Below, in pieces: positions 57,242-64,000 of a stretch of 64,000 bases of DNA (position 1 is its first letter; each line of letters begins with the position of its first letter). A model generated the notes under the pieces. That model saw only the letters and a program-made list of their open reading frames with translations, had not been told where the DNA came from and did no database searches. Location: positions 124,001 to 188,000 of the forward strand of contig NZ_OBMO01000003.1 of NCBI RefSeq assembly GCF_900217905.1. Direction: 5' to 3'. The translations under genes were made by a program, and so were the position numbers. This DNA comes from Alloalcanivorax xenomutans. GTDB taxonomy: Bacteria; Pseudomonadota; Gammaproteobacteria; Pseudomonadales; Alcanivoracaceae.

Positions 57242-57322
57242 GTCATTACCTCCCGATCCATCGGGTGACTTCAGTGGGCGGGGTGCCGTCAAAAGGTCCG
57301 GATTACCGCCGCCTCACTACTG

Positions 57323-57396
57323 TCTACAGGCCAGGATCAGGTTTGGTTCCATGACGAAGTGTTTTTTGGGAACCAAACCACACCCCCGGCTGTAAG
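57323..57396. promoter_or_regulatory. Two mirrored ECF-type promoters driving sigma factor and exported-protein genes
   Basis: On the plus strand GGAACCAAACC (57369-57379) is followed, 16 bases after GGAACC, by TGTAAG (57391-57396). On the minus strand GGAACC (57350-57345) with the same AAACC extension is followed, 16 bases later, by TGTAGA (57328-57323). The identical element, spacing and orientation suggest one ECF sigma factor driving both directions, presumably the product of 57440-57955. GGAAC is a typical ECF -35 core. Confidence 0.7.
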
Positions 57397-57439
57397 TACT
57401 AATGAAGGCCTTAAGGTCGGCCGGAAAGGAACCGCCGGA

Positions 57440-57955
57440 GTGAGTTTTGAACGCCGGATCTGCGACCAGATCCCGCACCTGCAACGCTACGCCCGGGCCC
57501 TGTGTGACAACCCGGGACAGGCGGAGGATCTGGTGCAGGATTGTCTGGAACGGGCGCTGCGCAAGCGCCACTTGTGGATGCCCGGGCGTTCGGTACGGCC
57601 CTGGCTGTTCAGAATGCTGTACCGGCTGTACCTGAACGATCGCGCCAGTGCCCGACGGCGGTGGGAATCGTTGGCTCCGGATGCCGGGCTGGAGCGGCCT
57701 CAGGAAGCACGGCAGGAGCCCTTTCTGGCCTGCCACGAAGCAATAGAGGCGATGCGGGCATTACCCCCGGAGCAGCGGGCGGCGTTGCTGTTGATGGTGC
57801 TGGAAAGTCCTGGTTACGCCGAGGCAGCCCGCATTCTCGGCATCAAGGTGGGGACGCTGCGCTCACGTCTCTCCAGAGCCCGCGAGACACTGCGGCAGGT
57901 GCTCGACGGTCCGGTTCGGGGTGGCGGGCGCCCCCGGTTGAGGAGGGTGAAATGA
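57440..57955 (+). CDS. ECF RNA polymerase sigma factor
   Basis: The start is GTG 57440, with AAGGA nine bases upstream; an ATG at 57359 would lie inside the promoter. The 171 residues contain sigma region 2 (LQRYARALCDNPGQAEDLVQDCL) and region 4 (LPPEQRAALLLMVLESPGYAEAARILGI), separated by a linker. Such factors respond to envelope or other stress. The anti-sigma partner follows and overlaps by ATGA. Confidence 0.9.
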   Translation: MSFERRICDQIPHLQRYARALCDNPGQAEDLVQDCLERALRKRHLWMPGRSVRPWLFRMLYRLYLNDRASARRRWESLAPDAGLERPQEARQEPFLACHEAIEAMRALPPEQRAALLLMVLESPGYAEAARILGIKVGTLRSRLSRARETLRQVLDGPVRGGGRPRLRRVK

Positions 57956-58776
57956 GCTGGCGGGAGCAGGGTTTATTGTATCGCGAGATGGTTTCCGAAG
58001 AAGAATTGAACGCCTTCGCCGACGGCGAGCTGCCACGCCGGCGTGCCCGCCGGGTGGCCGCCGGAATCCGGCGGCAACCGGCCTACGCGGATCGTGTGCG
58101 TGACTACTGGCGTCATGACGAAACACTGTGGCGCGCACTCAAGGACGATAGCACCGCGGCACCATTGTCCTCTCCGGTCCAGGCGCCAGGCGCTGCCCCC
58201 CGGCGCCACTGGCTTGCCGCCGGAGGACTCGGCACGCTGGTGGCGGCAGGCGTGATAATGGCGGTGTGGTGGCAAACACCGCCTCCCGATCCGGCCACCG
58301 CGCGCCCTTCCGTCGACCTGACCCAGGCCATCGTCCATGCCTTCAGCAATCCAGTGGCGTTACCCGATACCACGCCGGCCCCGGCATTGCCACTGGATCG
58401 CCTGGGTCTGGTTTCCTCTGGCCAGCAGCCGCTGCTGGTTTCCGGACAGCATATTCAAGAGTACCGTTTCGAGAACGCCGAAGGGCAGCGGGTGGCGCTG
58501 TATGAAACAGGGCAGGGCGGATCCGGCGATAACTGGTTGCACGTGCTGACCCAGTCGCCGGTAACCCTGGTGCGCTGGAGCCAGAACGGACGCGGTTACG
58601 TACTGGCCGCGGACAGCGCGCCGCTGGAACTTACCCGGCTGGCGTTGGGCATCCACGATGCCCTGTCCATGGCGGCGGGCGCCACACCGGGGGCCGCCAT
58701 GCCATCGACAGCCCATGGCCCCGGCGGGCCGGCGGCCAATACGGCCACGGCGAGGGGCGATATCAGCGAGATGTAG
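57952..58776 (+). CDS. Anti-sigma factor, membrane-anchored, without zinc Cys/His
   Basis: The ATG at 57952 overlaps the sigma factor stop and has AGGAGG upstream. The 274 residues begin with an anti-sigma-type domain (about 14-65; LNAFADGELPRRRARRV, YADRVRDYWRHDETLW), a membrane segment near 85-105 and an extracytoplasmic domain of about 165 residues. The His/Cys pattern of zinc-binding anti-sigma factors is absent. A long frame upstream of the ATG is a shadow of the sigma gene. Confidence 0.82.
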   Translation: MSWREQGLLYREMVSEEELNAFADGELPRRRARRVAAGIRRQPAYADRVRDYWRHDETLWRALKDDSTAAPLSSPVQAPGAAPRRHWLAAGGLGTLVAAGVIMAVWWQTPPPDPATARPSVDLTQAIVHAFSNPVALPDTTPAPALPLDRLGLVSSGQQPLLVSGQHIQEYRFENAEGQRVALYETGQGGSGDNWLHVLTQSPVTLVRWSQNGRGYVLAADSAPLELTRLALGIHDALSMAAGATPGAAMPSTAHGPGGPAANTATARGDISEM

Positions 58777-58798
58777 CCGCGAGAAACAGCCCAATACG

Positions 58799-58824
58799 AA
58801 AAAGCCCGCGAAAGCGGGCTTTTT
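58799..58824. terminator. Bidirectional rho-independent terminator
   Basis: AAAAAGCCCGC / GCGGGCTTTTT with a GAAA tetraloop. It can end both the sigma/anti-sigma transcript (+) and the pnt operon (-). Confidence 0.92.
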
Positions 58825-58854
58825 CGTTGAAGCGGGCTTGAAGAAATGCGGCGA

Positions 58855-60237
58855 TCAGCCTTCCTTCAGAGCGGCGGTGATGTCCACCACCGCACCCTTG
58901 CCATCGCCAAACAACATCAGGGTGTTGTCCTTGGCGAACAGCGGGTTGGGCAGACCGGCGAAACCGGCACTCAGGGAGCGTTTCACCACCACCACGGTCT
59001 TGGCCTTGTCGACGTTGAGGATCGGCATGCCGTAGATCGGGCTGCCTTTGTCTTCGCGGGCCATCGGGTTGGTGACGTCGTTCGCGCCGAGTACGATCGC
59101 CACGTCGGTTTGTTCGAAGGTGGGGTTGATGGTGTCCATATCCTTGAGCTTGTCATAGGACACTTCCGCCTCCGCCAGCAGCACGTTCATGTGGCCGGGC
59201 ATACGGCCCGCCACCGGGTGAATGGCGTACTCCACTTCGACGCCGTTGGCTTCGAGGGTGTCAGCCAGTTCGCGCACGGCGTGCTGAGCCTGAGCCATGG
59301 CAAGACCGAAGCCGGGCACGATCACCACGCGCTGCGCGGTTTCCAGCAGCATGGCCACTTCGTCCGCGGAAGTGGATTTGATCTTGCCGGCGTAGACCTC
59401 ATCCTGATCAATGGTTTCGCCGCCTTCCGCCATCACACCAAACAGCACGTTGGTGAGAGAACGGTTCATGGCTTTACACATGATCTGGGTCAGAATCAGG
59501 CCGGAGGCGCCCACCAGGGAACCGGTAATGATCAGCGCGCTGTTGCCCATGACGAAACCGGCGGCGGACGCGGCCACACCGGAGTAGGAGTTCAGCAGCG
59601 CGATCACCACCGGCATGTCGGCACCGCCGATCGGCATCACCAGCAGGATGCCCAGCACGGCGGCGGCGATGGCCAGCCCCCAGAATACCGTTGGTGAACC
59701 GGGGTTGGAGACCAAGTAGGCAATCGCCACGATGGAGCCGAGCAGCAACACGGCGTTCGCCGCTTTCATGCCCGGGAAGCCCATCGGTTTGCCGTCGATC
59801 AGTTCCTGCAGTTTGGCGAACGCCACGAAGGAACCGGTGAAAGTCACCGCACCGATCAGTACCGCGGCCCCGGTGGCGATGATGCCCACCGTGTCCGGAT
59901 GGCCACCACGGAAGAACTCGGCCGCCGCCACGGAGAAGGAAGCGCCGCCACCAAAGCCGTTAAGCAGCGCCACCAGCTGCGGCATGGCGGTCATTTGTAC
60001 TTTCTTCGCCAGCAGCACACCAATGATGCCGCCGACCAGGATGCCGGCGATGATGATTTCATAGCTGACGATGTCCCGGTGCAGCAAGGTCACCACACAG
60101 GCCACCGCCATGCCCGCGCCGGCCAGCATATTGCCGCGCACCGCGGTTTTCGGTTTGGTCAGGCCCTTGATGCCGAGCACGAACAGCACGGCGGCGATCA
60201 AATAGGCGATATCGATCCAGTTCTGGGAAATCTGCAT
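58855..60237 (-). CDS. pntB: NAD(P) transhydrogenase subunit beta PntB
   Basis: PntB carries the NADP(H)-binding domain and membrane helices of the proton-pumping transhydrogenase. The 460 residues have eight or more membrane segments, then the NADP domain with VIVPGFGLAMAQAQHAV, GRMPGHMNVLLAEA and GANDVTNP motifs. It is the last gene of pntAA-pntAB-pntB, three bases after pntAB. Confidence 0.97.
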   Translation of the reverse strand: MQISQNWIDIAYLIAAVLFVLGIKGLTKPKTAVRGNMLAGAGMAVACVVTLLHRDIVSYEIIIAGILVGGIIGVLLAKKVQMTAMPQLVALLNGFGGGASFSVAAAEFFRGGHPDTVGIIATGAAVLIGAVTFTGSFVAFAKLQELIDGKPMGFPGMKAANAVLLLGSIVAIAYLVSNPGSPTVFWGLAIAAAVLGILLVMPIGGADMPVVIALLNSYSGVAASAAGFVMGNSALIITGSLVGASGLILTQIMCKAMNRSLTNVLFGVMAEGGETIDQDEVYAGKIKSTSADEVAMLLETAQRVVIVPGFGLAMAQAQHAVRELADTLEANGVEVEYAIHPVAGRMPGHMNVLLAEAEVSYDKLKDMDTINPTFEQTDVAIVLGANDVTNPMAREDKGSPIYGMPILNVDKAKTVVVVKRSLSAGFAGLPNPLFAKDNTLMLFGDGKGAVVDITAALKEG

Positions 60238-60240
60238 TGC

Positions 60241-60516
60241 TTACTTCCTCTTGAACATCGCCAGCATTCGATTGGTCACCATGAAGCCGCCAATCACGTT
60301 GATGGTGGCCAGTACCACGGCGATGAAACCCAGCACCTTAACCAGCATGCCGGCGTCGGAGCCGGCGGCGATCAGCGCGCCCACCAGCGTAATGCCGGAA
60401 ATGGCATTGGAACCCGACATCAGCGGGGTGTGCAGGGTGGGGGGAACCTTTGTGATCAGTTCCACGCCGAGAAAGATGGCCAGCACGAAAAGCGTTAGTT
60501 CGGCTACGAAGTCCAT
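60241..60516 (-). CDS. pntAB: NAD(P) transhydrogenase subunit PntAB (split alpha, membrane part)
   Basis: The 91 residues are the membrane part of the alpha subunit: three helices with TPLMSGSNAISGITLVGAL. In E. coli it is fused to the NAD domain; here the alpha subunit is split, as in many alphaproteobacteria and pseudomonads. Its ATG overlaps the pntAA stop by one base (TAATG). Confidence 0.96.
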   Translation of the reverse strand: MDFVAELTLFVLAIFLGVELITKVPPTLHTPLMSGSNAISGITLVGALIAAGSDAGMLVKVLGFIAVVLATINVIGGFMVTNRMLAMFKRK

Positions 60517-61730
60517 TACTTCTCCTCCTTCCCGTTGTCGGCGTCCGCCGCCTCGGGTTCCGGTTTCTCCAGCGCGGGCAGGCCAAGCAGCTCACGCAGG
60601 CGTGTGTGCGGCACGTCGCCGTTGTGGCTGATAACGGTGTCCGCCACGATCTGATCCTCGAAGTCCAGCGCCAACTCACCCTGGTCGTTGAGCAGCAGGT
60701 TGAGCAGGTTCTCCATGTTCTTGCCGAACATCTGGCTGGCATGGTGCGGCACGGAGGAAGGAACGTTTTCCGGGCCGATGATGGTCACGCCATGCTCGAC
60801 CACGGTCTTGCCGGACTGGGTCAACTCACAGTTGCCACCCCGTTCGGCGGCCAGGTCGACGATCACCGATCCCTGTTTCATCGCCTTGACCATGTCGGCG
60901 GTGACCAGGATAGGACTTTTGGCGCCAGGGACAGCGGCGGTGGTGATCACCACGTCCATGTCCTTGATCACGTCGGTCATCAGCTCGCGCTGACGCTTGA
61001 GGAAGTCCTCGCCCTGGGCCTTGGCGTAACCGCCGCTGCCTTCCGCTTCACCGGTATCCAGATCCAGTTCCACCGGCTTGGCGCCAACGGAAAGGATTTG
61101 TTCACGGGCCGCGGGACGAACGTCATAGGCCTCCACCACGGCGCCGAGGCGCTTGGCGGTGGCACAGGCCTGCAGACCTGCCACACCGGCGCCCATGACA
61201 AACACCCGCGAGGCGTTCAGCGTGCCGGCGGCGGTCATGTTCATGGGGAACATGCGGTTGGCGGTGGTGGCGGCAAGCAGAACGCACTTGTAGCCAGCGA
61301 TCATGGCCATGGAGGACAGCACGTCCATGGCCTGGGCCCGGGTAATCCGCGGCACCAGTTCCAGAGCGATGCCGGTGACATTGCTTTGCGCCAGTTGCTG
61401 GGCGAAACCCGGATTGGCCAGAGGATCGGTCATGCCGATGAGGAACTGTCCGCTCTTCATCTTGTCCAAATCGTCCTGGCCATTGGTCGTATTGCTGCCT
61501 GGCGTTTGCACCTGCAGGATAACCTGGGCGCTGGAGAAGATTTGATCCCGGTCAGCAAGCTTGGCACCGGCGGCTTCATACTGACCGTCGGTAAAACCGG
61601 CGGCGACGCCGGCACCCGTTTCAACGAGGATTTGAACATCGTGCTTCTTTAATAAAGCCGCGATATTGGCGGGCGTCAGGGCGACGCGCTCCTCGCCGGG
61701 GCGAATTTCCTTGGGAACACCGATAATCAC
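60516..61730 (-). CDS. pntAA: NAD(P) transhydrogenase subunit PntAA (split alpha, NAD-binding part)
   Basis: The 404 residues form the NAD(H)-binding alpha-1 part, starting MIIGVPKEIRPGEERVALTP, with the dinucleotide site VMGAGVAGLQACATAKRLGA and RPAAREQI. The C-terminus is a charged linker (EKPEPEAADADNGKEE). It begins the pnt operon, which makes NADPH at the expense of the proton gradient. No clear promoter is seen in the 79 bases before the start. Confidence 0.96.
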   Translation of the reverse strand: MIIGVPKEIRPGEERVALTPANIAALLKKHDVQILVETGAGVAAGFTDGQYEAAGAKLADRDQIFSSAQVILQVQTPGSNTTNGQDDLDKMKSGQFLIGMTDPLANPGFAQQLAQSNVTGIALELVPRITRAQAMDVLSSMAMIAGYKCVLLAATTANRMFPMNMTAAGTLNASRVFVMGAGVAGLQACATAKRLGAVVEAYDVRPAAREQILSVGAKPVELDLDTGEAEGSGGYAKAQGEDFLKRQRELMTDVIKDMDVVITTAAVPGAKSPILVTADMVKAMKQGSVIVDLAAERGGNCELTQSGKTVVEHGVTIIGPENVPSSVPHHASQMFGKNMENLLNLLLNDQGELALDFEDQIVADTVISHNGDVPHTRLRELLGLPALEKPEPEAADADNGKEEK

Positions 61731-61809
61731 CTGCGTTACCCCCGTTTATATGGTTTGTTGGGCCGCCCCCATGCCACGGCAATAGCCGGAAATGCACAGG
61801 GGCCCTCAC

Positions 61810-61836
61810 AAAAAGGCCGGTTTAAGAAAACCGGCC
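61810..61836 (-). terminator. Rho-independent terminator of the UbiB-family gene
   Basis: On the minus strand, GGCCGGTTT / AAACCGGCC with a four-base loop is followed by a T-run (A-run at 61810-61814 on the plus strand). It ends transcription of the gene at 61932-63362 before the pnt promoter region. Confidence 0.85.
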
Positions 61837-61931
61837 GTCGAGCAGGCTGCTAACCTTATTGTGGAGTGGCGAGCTTGGCAAACAAGAAATCGCGGTTTGA
61901 CGGATAGATGGTTAGATTTTGATCATAAAGA

Positions 61932-63362
61932 TCATGATTTCTTCGCACTTTCGCTCAATTGTTGATCAACACGGGCCTTGTCATCATCTTCATGCATATG
62001 GATGAAAGGACCCAGAATGGTGTCGCCACGTACCTGCGCCTTGATTACATGCAAAAAAGTGTAAGCCCCAAGCAACTTCCTGAGCAGAAAGATAAATTCC
62101 TTTGGCGGTACGTCGAAGTGCACGGACAGGGCATTGCGACTGGCGCGATTCAGCACCCGGCTGGGCAGATTGCTCTCCCCCCATAGGTATTCCCCTTTCT
62201 CATTGACCACCGACGCCGGCGGCGGAAAGCGGTCCGGGTCCTGCAGGGCCTCAATGGCCTCGAAACAGAGGCCGGCGAAATCCTCCTGTACCCGGCGAGG
62301 AGGGTCACCGGAAAGGAAATGCAGCGCCTTCATCGCCCGCACCAGGCGCTCCGTATCGTGGTGCCAGGCACCGCGAATCATCTCCCGGCCGGGGCCCAGC
62401 ACCTGGTCATCGAAATCGCGGATGGCGCCAAAGTCCAGCAGCACGATACGGTCGTGACCTTCCTCATCGATTTGCAGCAGATAATTGCCGAAATTCGGGT
62501 CGGTCTGCATCTTGTTCCACTCGAATACCTCGCGACAGCACAGCTCCATGATGGCGCGCCCCAGGAAATTACGGCGTTCCTGGCTCAGTGCGACCACCTT
62601 CGGGTCGCTGATGTGCAATCCCTTCTCGAAGGAAAGGCACAGAATGTTGTGGGAGGAGTACTCGGAAAACACCTCAGGAACAATGAAGCGGGGGTCCTCG
62701 CTCAACACTTCACGGAAATGGCGGGTGGTATGGGCCTCGAGATCGTAGTCCACCTCCCGGCCGAGCATGGCGCGCACTTCGTCCAGCCATTGATTGAACT
62801 GGTCGGTGATCGGCACCAGACGGCTCAGCTTGAGCAGCCGCACCAAGGCGCGCATGTCCGAATCTATGGCATCGGCGACACCGGGGTACTGCACCTTGAG
62901 CACCAGCTCACGACCGTCCTTCTTACGCCGGGCACGGTGAACCTGCCCCAGGCTGGCGGCGCCGAGCGGTTCTGGATCCACCTCCAGTTCCGCCAGTTTC
63001 ACGGTGCCCAATTGCTGTTTAAGATGGCGCTCCATGGCCGGCCACTCGAGCGCGGCGGTGTCGTTTTCCAGCGTATGCAAGGCGGCGGTGACTTCTTCGG
63101 GCAGAAAATGCTCTCCGAACAGGGCCATCATTTGTCCGATTTTCACCACCGAACCTTTCAATTCGCCCAACTCGGCCACCAATTCCTCGGCCCGTTGAGA
63201 GAGAATGGCCTTCCGTCTTTCCTCGCGCTTGTCCGGGGCGGAGAACAGGGTACCGGCGCTGGCGGTGGCGTAGCGGGCACCAGCGAGAAAGCCGGCGCGG
63301 GCAAGGGTAAATCGCCGTTCCAAAGAACCGGTTTTAACCCTCTTGACGGTTTTTCGTGCCAT
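61932..63362 (-). CDS. UbiB/ABC1 (AarF) atypical kinase family protein, second copy
   Basis: The start is ATG 63362 (MARKTVKRVK). The 476 residues have a basic N-terminus, the KxGQ motif (SVVKIGQMMALFGEHFLP), the A-rich loop (PLGAASLGQVHRA), a catalytic D-P-N-F-G-N segment (TDPNFGNYLLQ), and DFG (LLDFGAIRD). It lacks the C-terminal membrane helices of the first copy at 45814-47478, so it belongs to a different subgroup of the family. The substrate is unknown. Confidence 0.85.
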   Translation of the reverse strand: MARKTVKRVKTGSLERRFTLARAGFLAGARYATASAGTLFSAPDKREERRKAILSQRAEELVAELGELKGSVVKIGQMMALFGEHFLPEEVTAALHTLENDTAALEWPAMERHLKQQLGTVKLAELEVDPEPLGAASLGQVHRARRKKDGRELVLKVQYPGVADAIDSDMRALVRLLKLSRLVPITDQFNQWLDEVRAMLGREVDYDLEAHTTRHFREVLSEDPRFIVPEVFSEYSSHNILCLSFEKGLHISDPKVVALSQERRNFLGRAIMELCCREVFEWNKMQTDPNFGNYLLQIDEEGHDRIVLLDFGAIRDFDDQVLGPGREMIRGAWHHDTERLVRAMKALHFLSGDPPRRVQEDFAGLCFEAIEALQDPDRFPPPASVVNEKGEYLWGESNLPSRVLNRASRNALSVHFDVPPKEFIFLLRKLLGAYTFLHVIKAQVRGDTILGPFIHMHEDDDKARVDQQLSESAKKS

Positions 63363-63578
63363 ATTTGCGCGCACTCCAAGATCTGCTAAGGCGATGGCAT
63401 CAACCACGGGCGGCGGAACGCCATAAACCGCGGTTCACAGAGGGCAGTGTAGCCCGGCTCCGATGCTAGTGGTATGGCGGCACCGGCAACAAGGTGATGC
63501 CGGTGCGCCAGGAGCAGGGAAAATCAAATGGAATCTGGTGCCGGCATTGGCGCCACGGCTGGGGAGAACCGAAACTTT

Positions 63579-64000
63579 ATGACCACTACATGGATTCTGC
63601 TGCGCGGACTGATACGCGAGCAGGCCCACTGGCAGGGCTTTGATCGCCGTTTGGCGGAGGTGCTGGGGGAGGGGAATGAGGTGCGCTGCGTGGATCTTCC
63701 CGGTAATGGGCGGCGTCACCATGAGCGCAGCCCCTGCACCGTGGCGGCGATGGTCGATGCCGCCCGTGCCGAGTTGGGAGACCAGGTGCTGAGCCGACGG
63801 CCCAGGCTGGTGGCTCTGTCTCTCGGCGGCATGGTGGGAATGGACTGGCTTCGGCGTTTTCCTGGCGAACTCGGTGGCGCCGCCCTGATCAACAGCAGTA
63901 CCGCGCGCTTCAGTCCGTTTTACCAGCGTTTGCAGATAGGTAATTACCCGCGTTTGCTGAGCGATGTGCTGCTAAGCCGGGATACTGAAGGCAAGGAGCG
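63579..64000 (+). CDS. Alpha/beta hydrolase (3' partial)
   Basis: The frame is open from ATG 63579 (MTTTWILLRGLIREQAHWQG) to the window end. Features visible are an oxyanion-type start (LLRGLIREQAHW), CVDLPGNGRR, and the nucleophile elbow LSLGGMVGMDW. Acid and His lie outside the window. GGGGAG is 12 bases upstream. Esterase-like function is inferred; the product cannot be named. Confidence 0.7.
   Translation, partial: MTTTWILLRGLIREQAHWQGFDRRLAEVLGEGNEVRCVDLPGNGRRHHERSPCTVAAMVDAARAELGDQVLSRRPRLVALSLGGMVGMDWLRRFPGELGGAALINSSTARFSPFYQRLQIGNYPRLLSDVLLSRDTEGKE

Noticed and set aside
57359-57439. Upstream ATG for the ECF sigma factor
   Set aside because: It lies within the predicted promoter; GTG 57440 has the ribosome site and the family start.

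Overview
The window looks like the chromosome of a high-GC marine-type gammaproteobacterium, possibly a relative of Alcanivorax. This is inferred from its gene content: nhaB, thrH, split pntAA/pntAB/pntB, a DUF934 gene next to cysI, fimL beside nudC as in Pseudomonas, an AlgP-like basic protein, IscR-type control of nfuA, and GTAGGAG-type REP elements. No rRNA operon, prophage, insertion sequence or CRISPR array was seen. One tRNA gene, tRNA-Pro(CGG), is present.

Layout. 1-6087 is a signalling cluster: a GAF hybrid kinase with three receiver domains (5' end outside the window), a CheR-type methyltransferase, a lone receiver, a CheB-type methylesterase and a REC-PAS-PilZ protein. It runs with a 2-base gap into a type II secretion operon, gspEFGHIJKLM (6090-14139). 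That operon continues without a break into a DUF1461 (Lit-like lipoprotein transacylase family) membrane protein and a 683-residue protein resembling PEP synthase and rifampin phosphotransferase that has lost its phosphohistidine. On the opposite strand follows metH. Then come a DUF481 outer-membrane protein, tRNA-Pro, rlmG, and the methionine-salvage operon mtnA-B-D-C. 26-31.9 kb holds small membrane and hypothetical proteins, an AlgP-like protein, a 5'-nucleotidase, cysB and thrH.

31.9-40.2 kb: nhaB; then fimL-nudC-membrane protein-sohB-acuI/yhdH-zntB. 40.2-45 kb: DUF934-cysI (sulfite reduction, probably CysB controlled), a MATE pump, nfuA with an IscR-like operator, and repeat elements. 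45-56 kb: an M48 lipoprotein protease, a UbiB-family kinase, a haloalkane-dehalogenase-like hydrolase, a SET-domain protein, rluA, lon, a methyltransferase, a lipoprotein hydrolase, an EamA transporter and rimO. 56-58.8 kb: thpR and an ECF sigma/anti-sigma pair, with mirror-image ECF-type promoters facing two small low-complexity exported proteins. 58.8-64 kb: the pnt transhydrogenase operon, a second UbiB-family kinase and a truncated hydrolase.

The most promising leads for undescribed biology are: (i) the Lit-like protein and phosphotransferase pseudoenzyme translationally coupled to the end of the T2SS operon; (ii) the CheR/CheB/hybrid-kinase/PilZ cluster feeding directly into that operon; (iii) the ECF cassette with mirrored promoters and two exported, low-complexity products. 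All functions are read from sequence and remembered family features; no database search was run.
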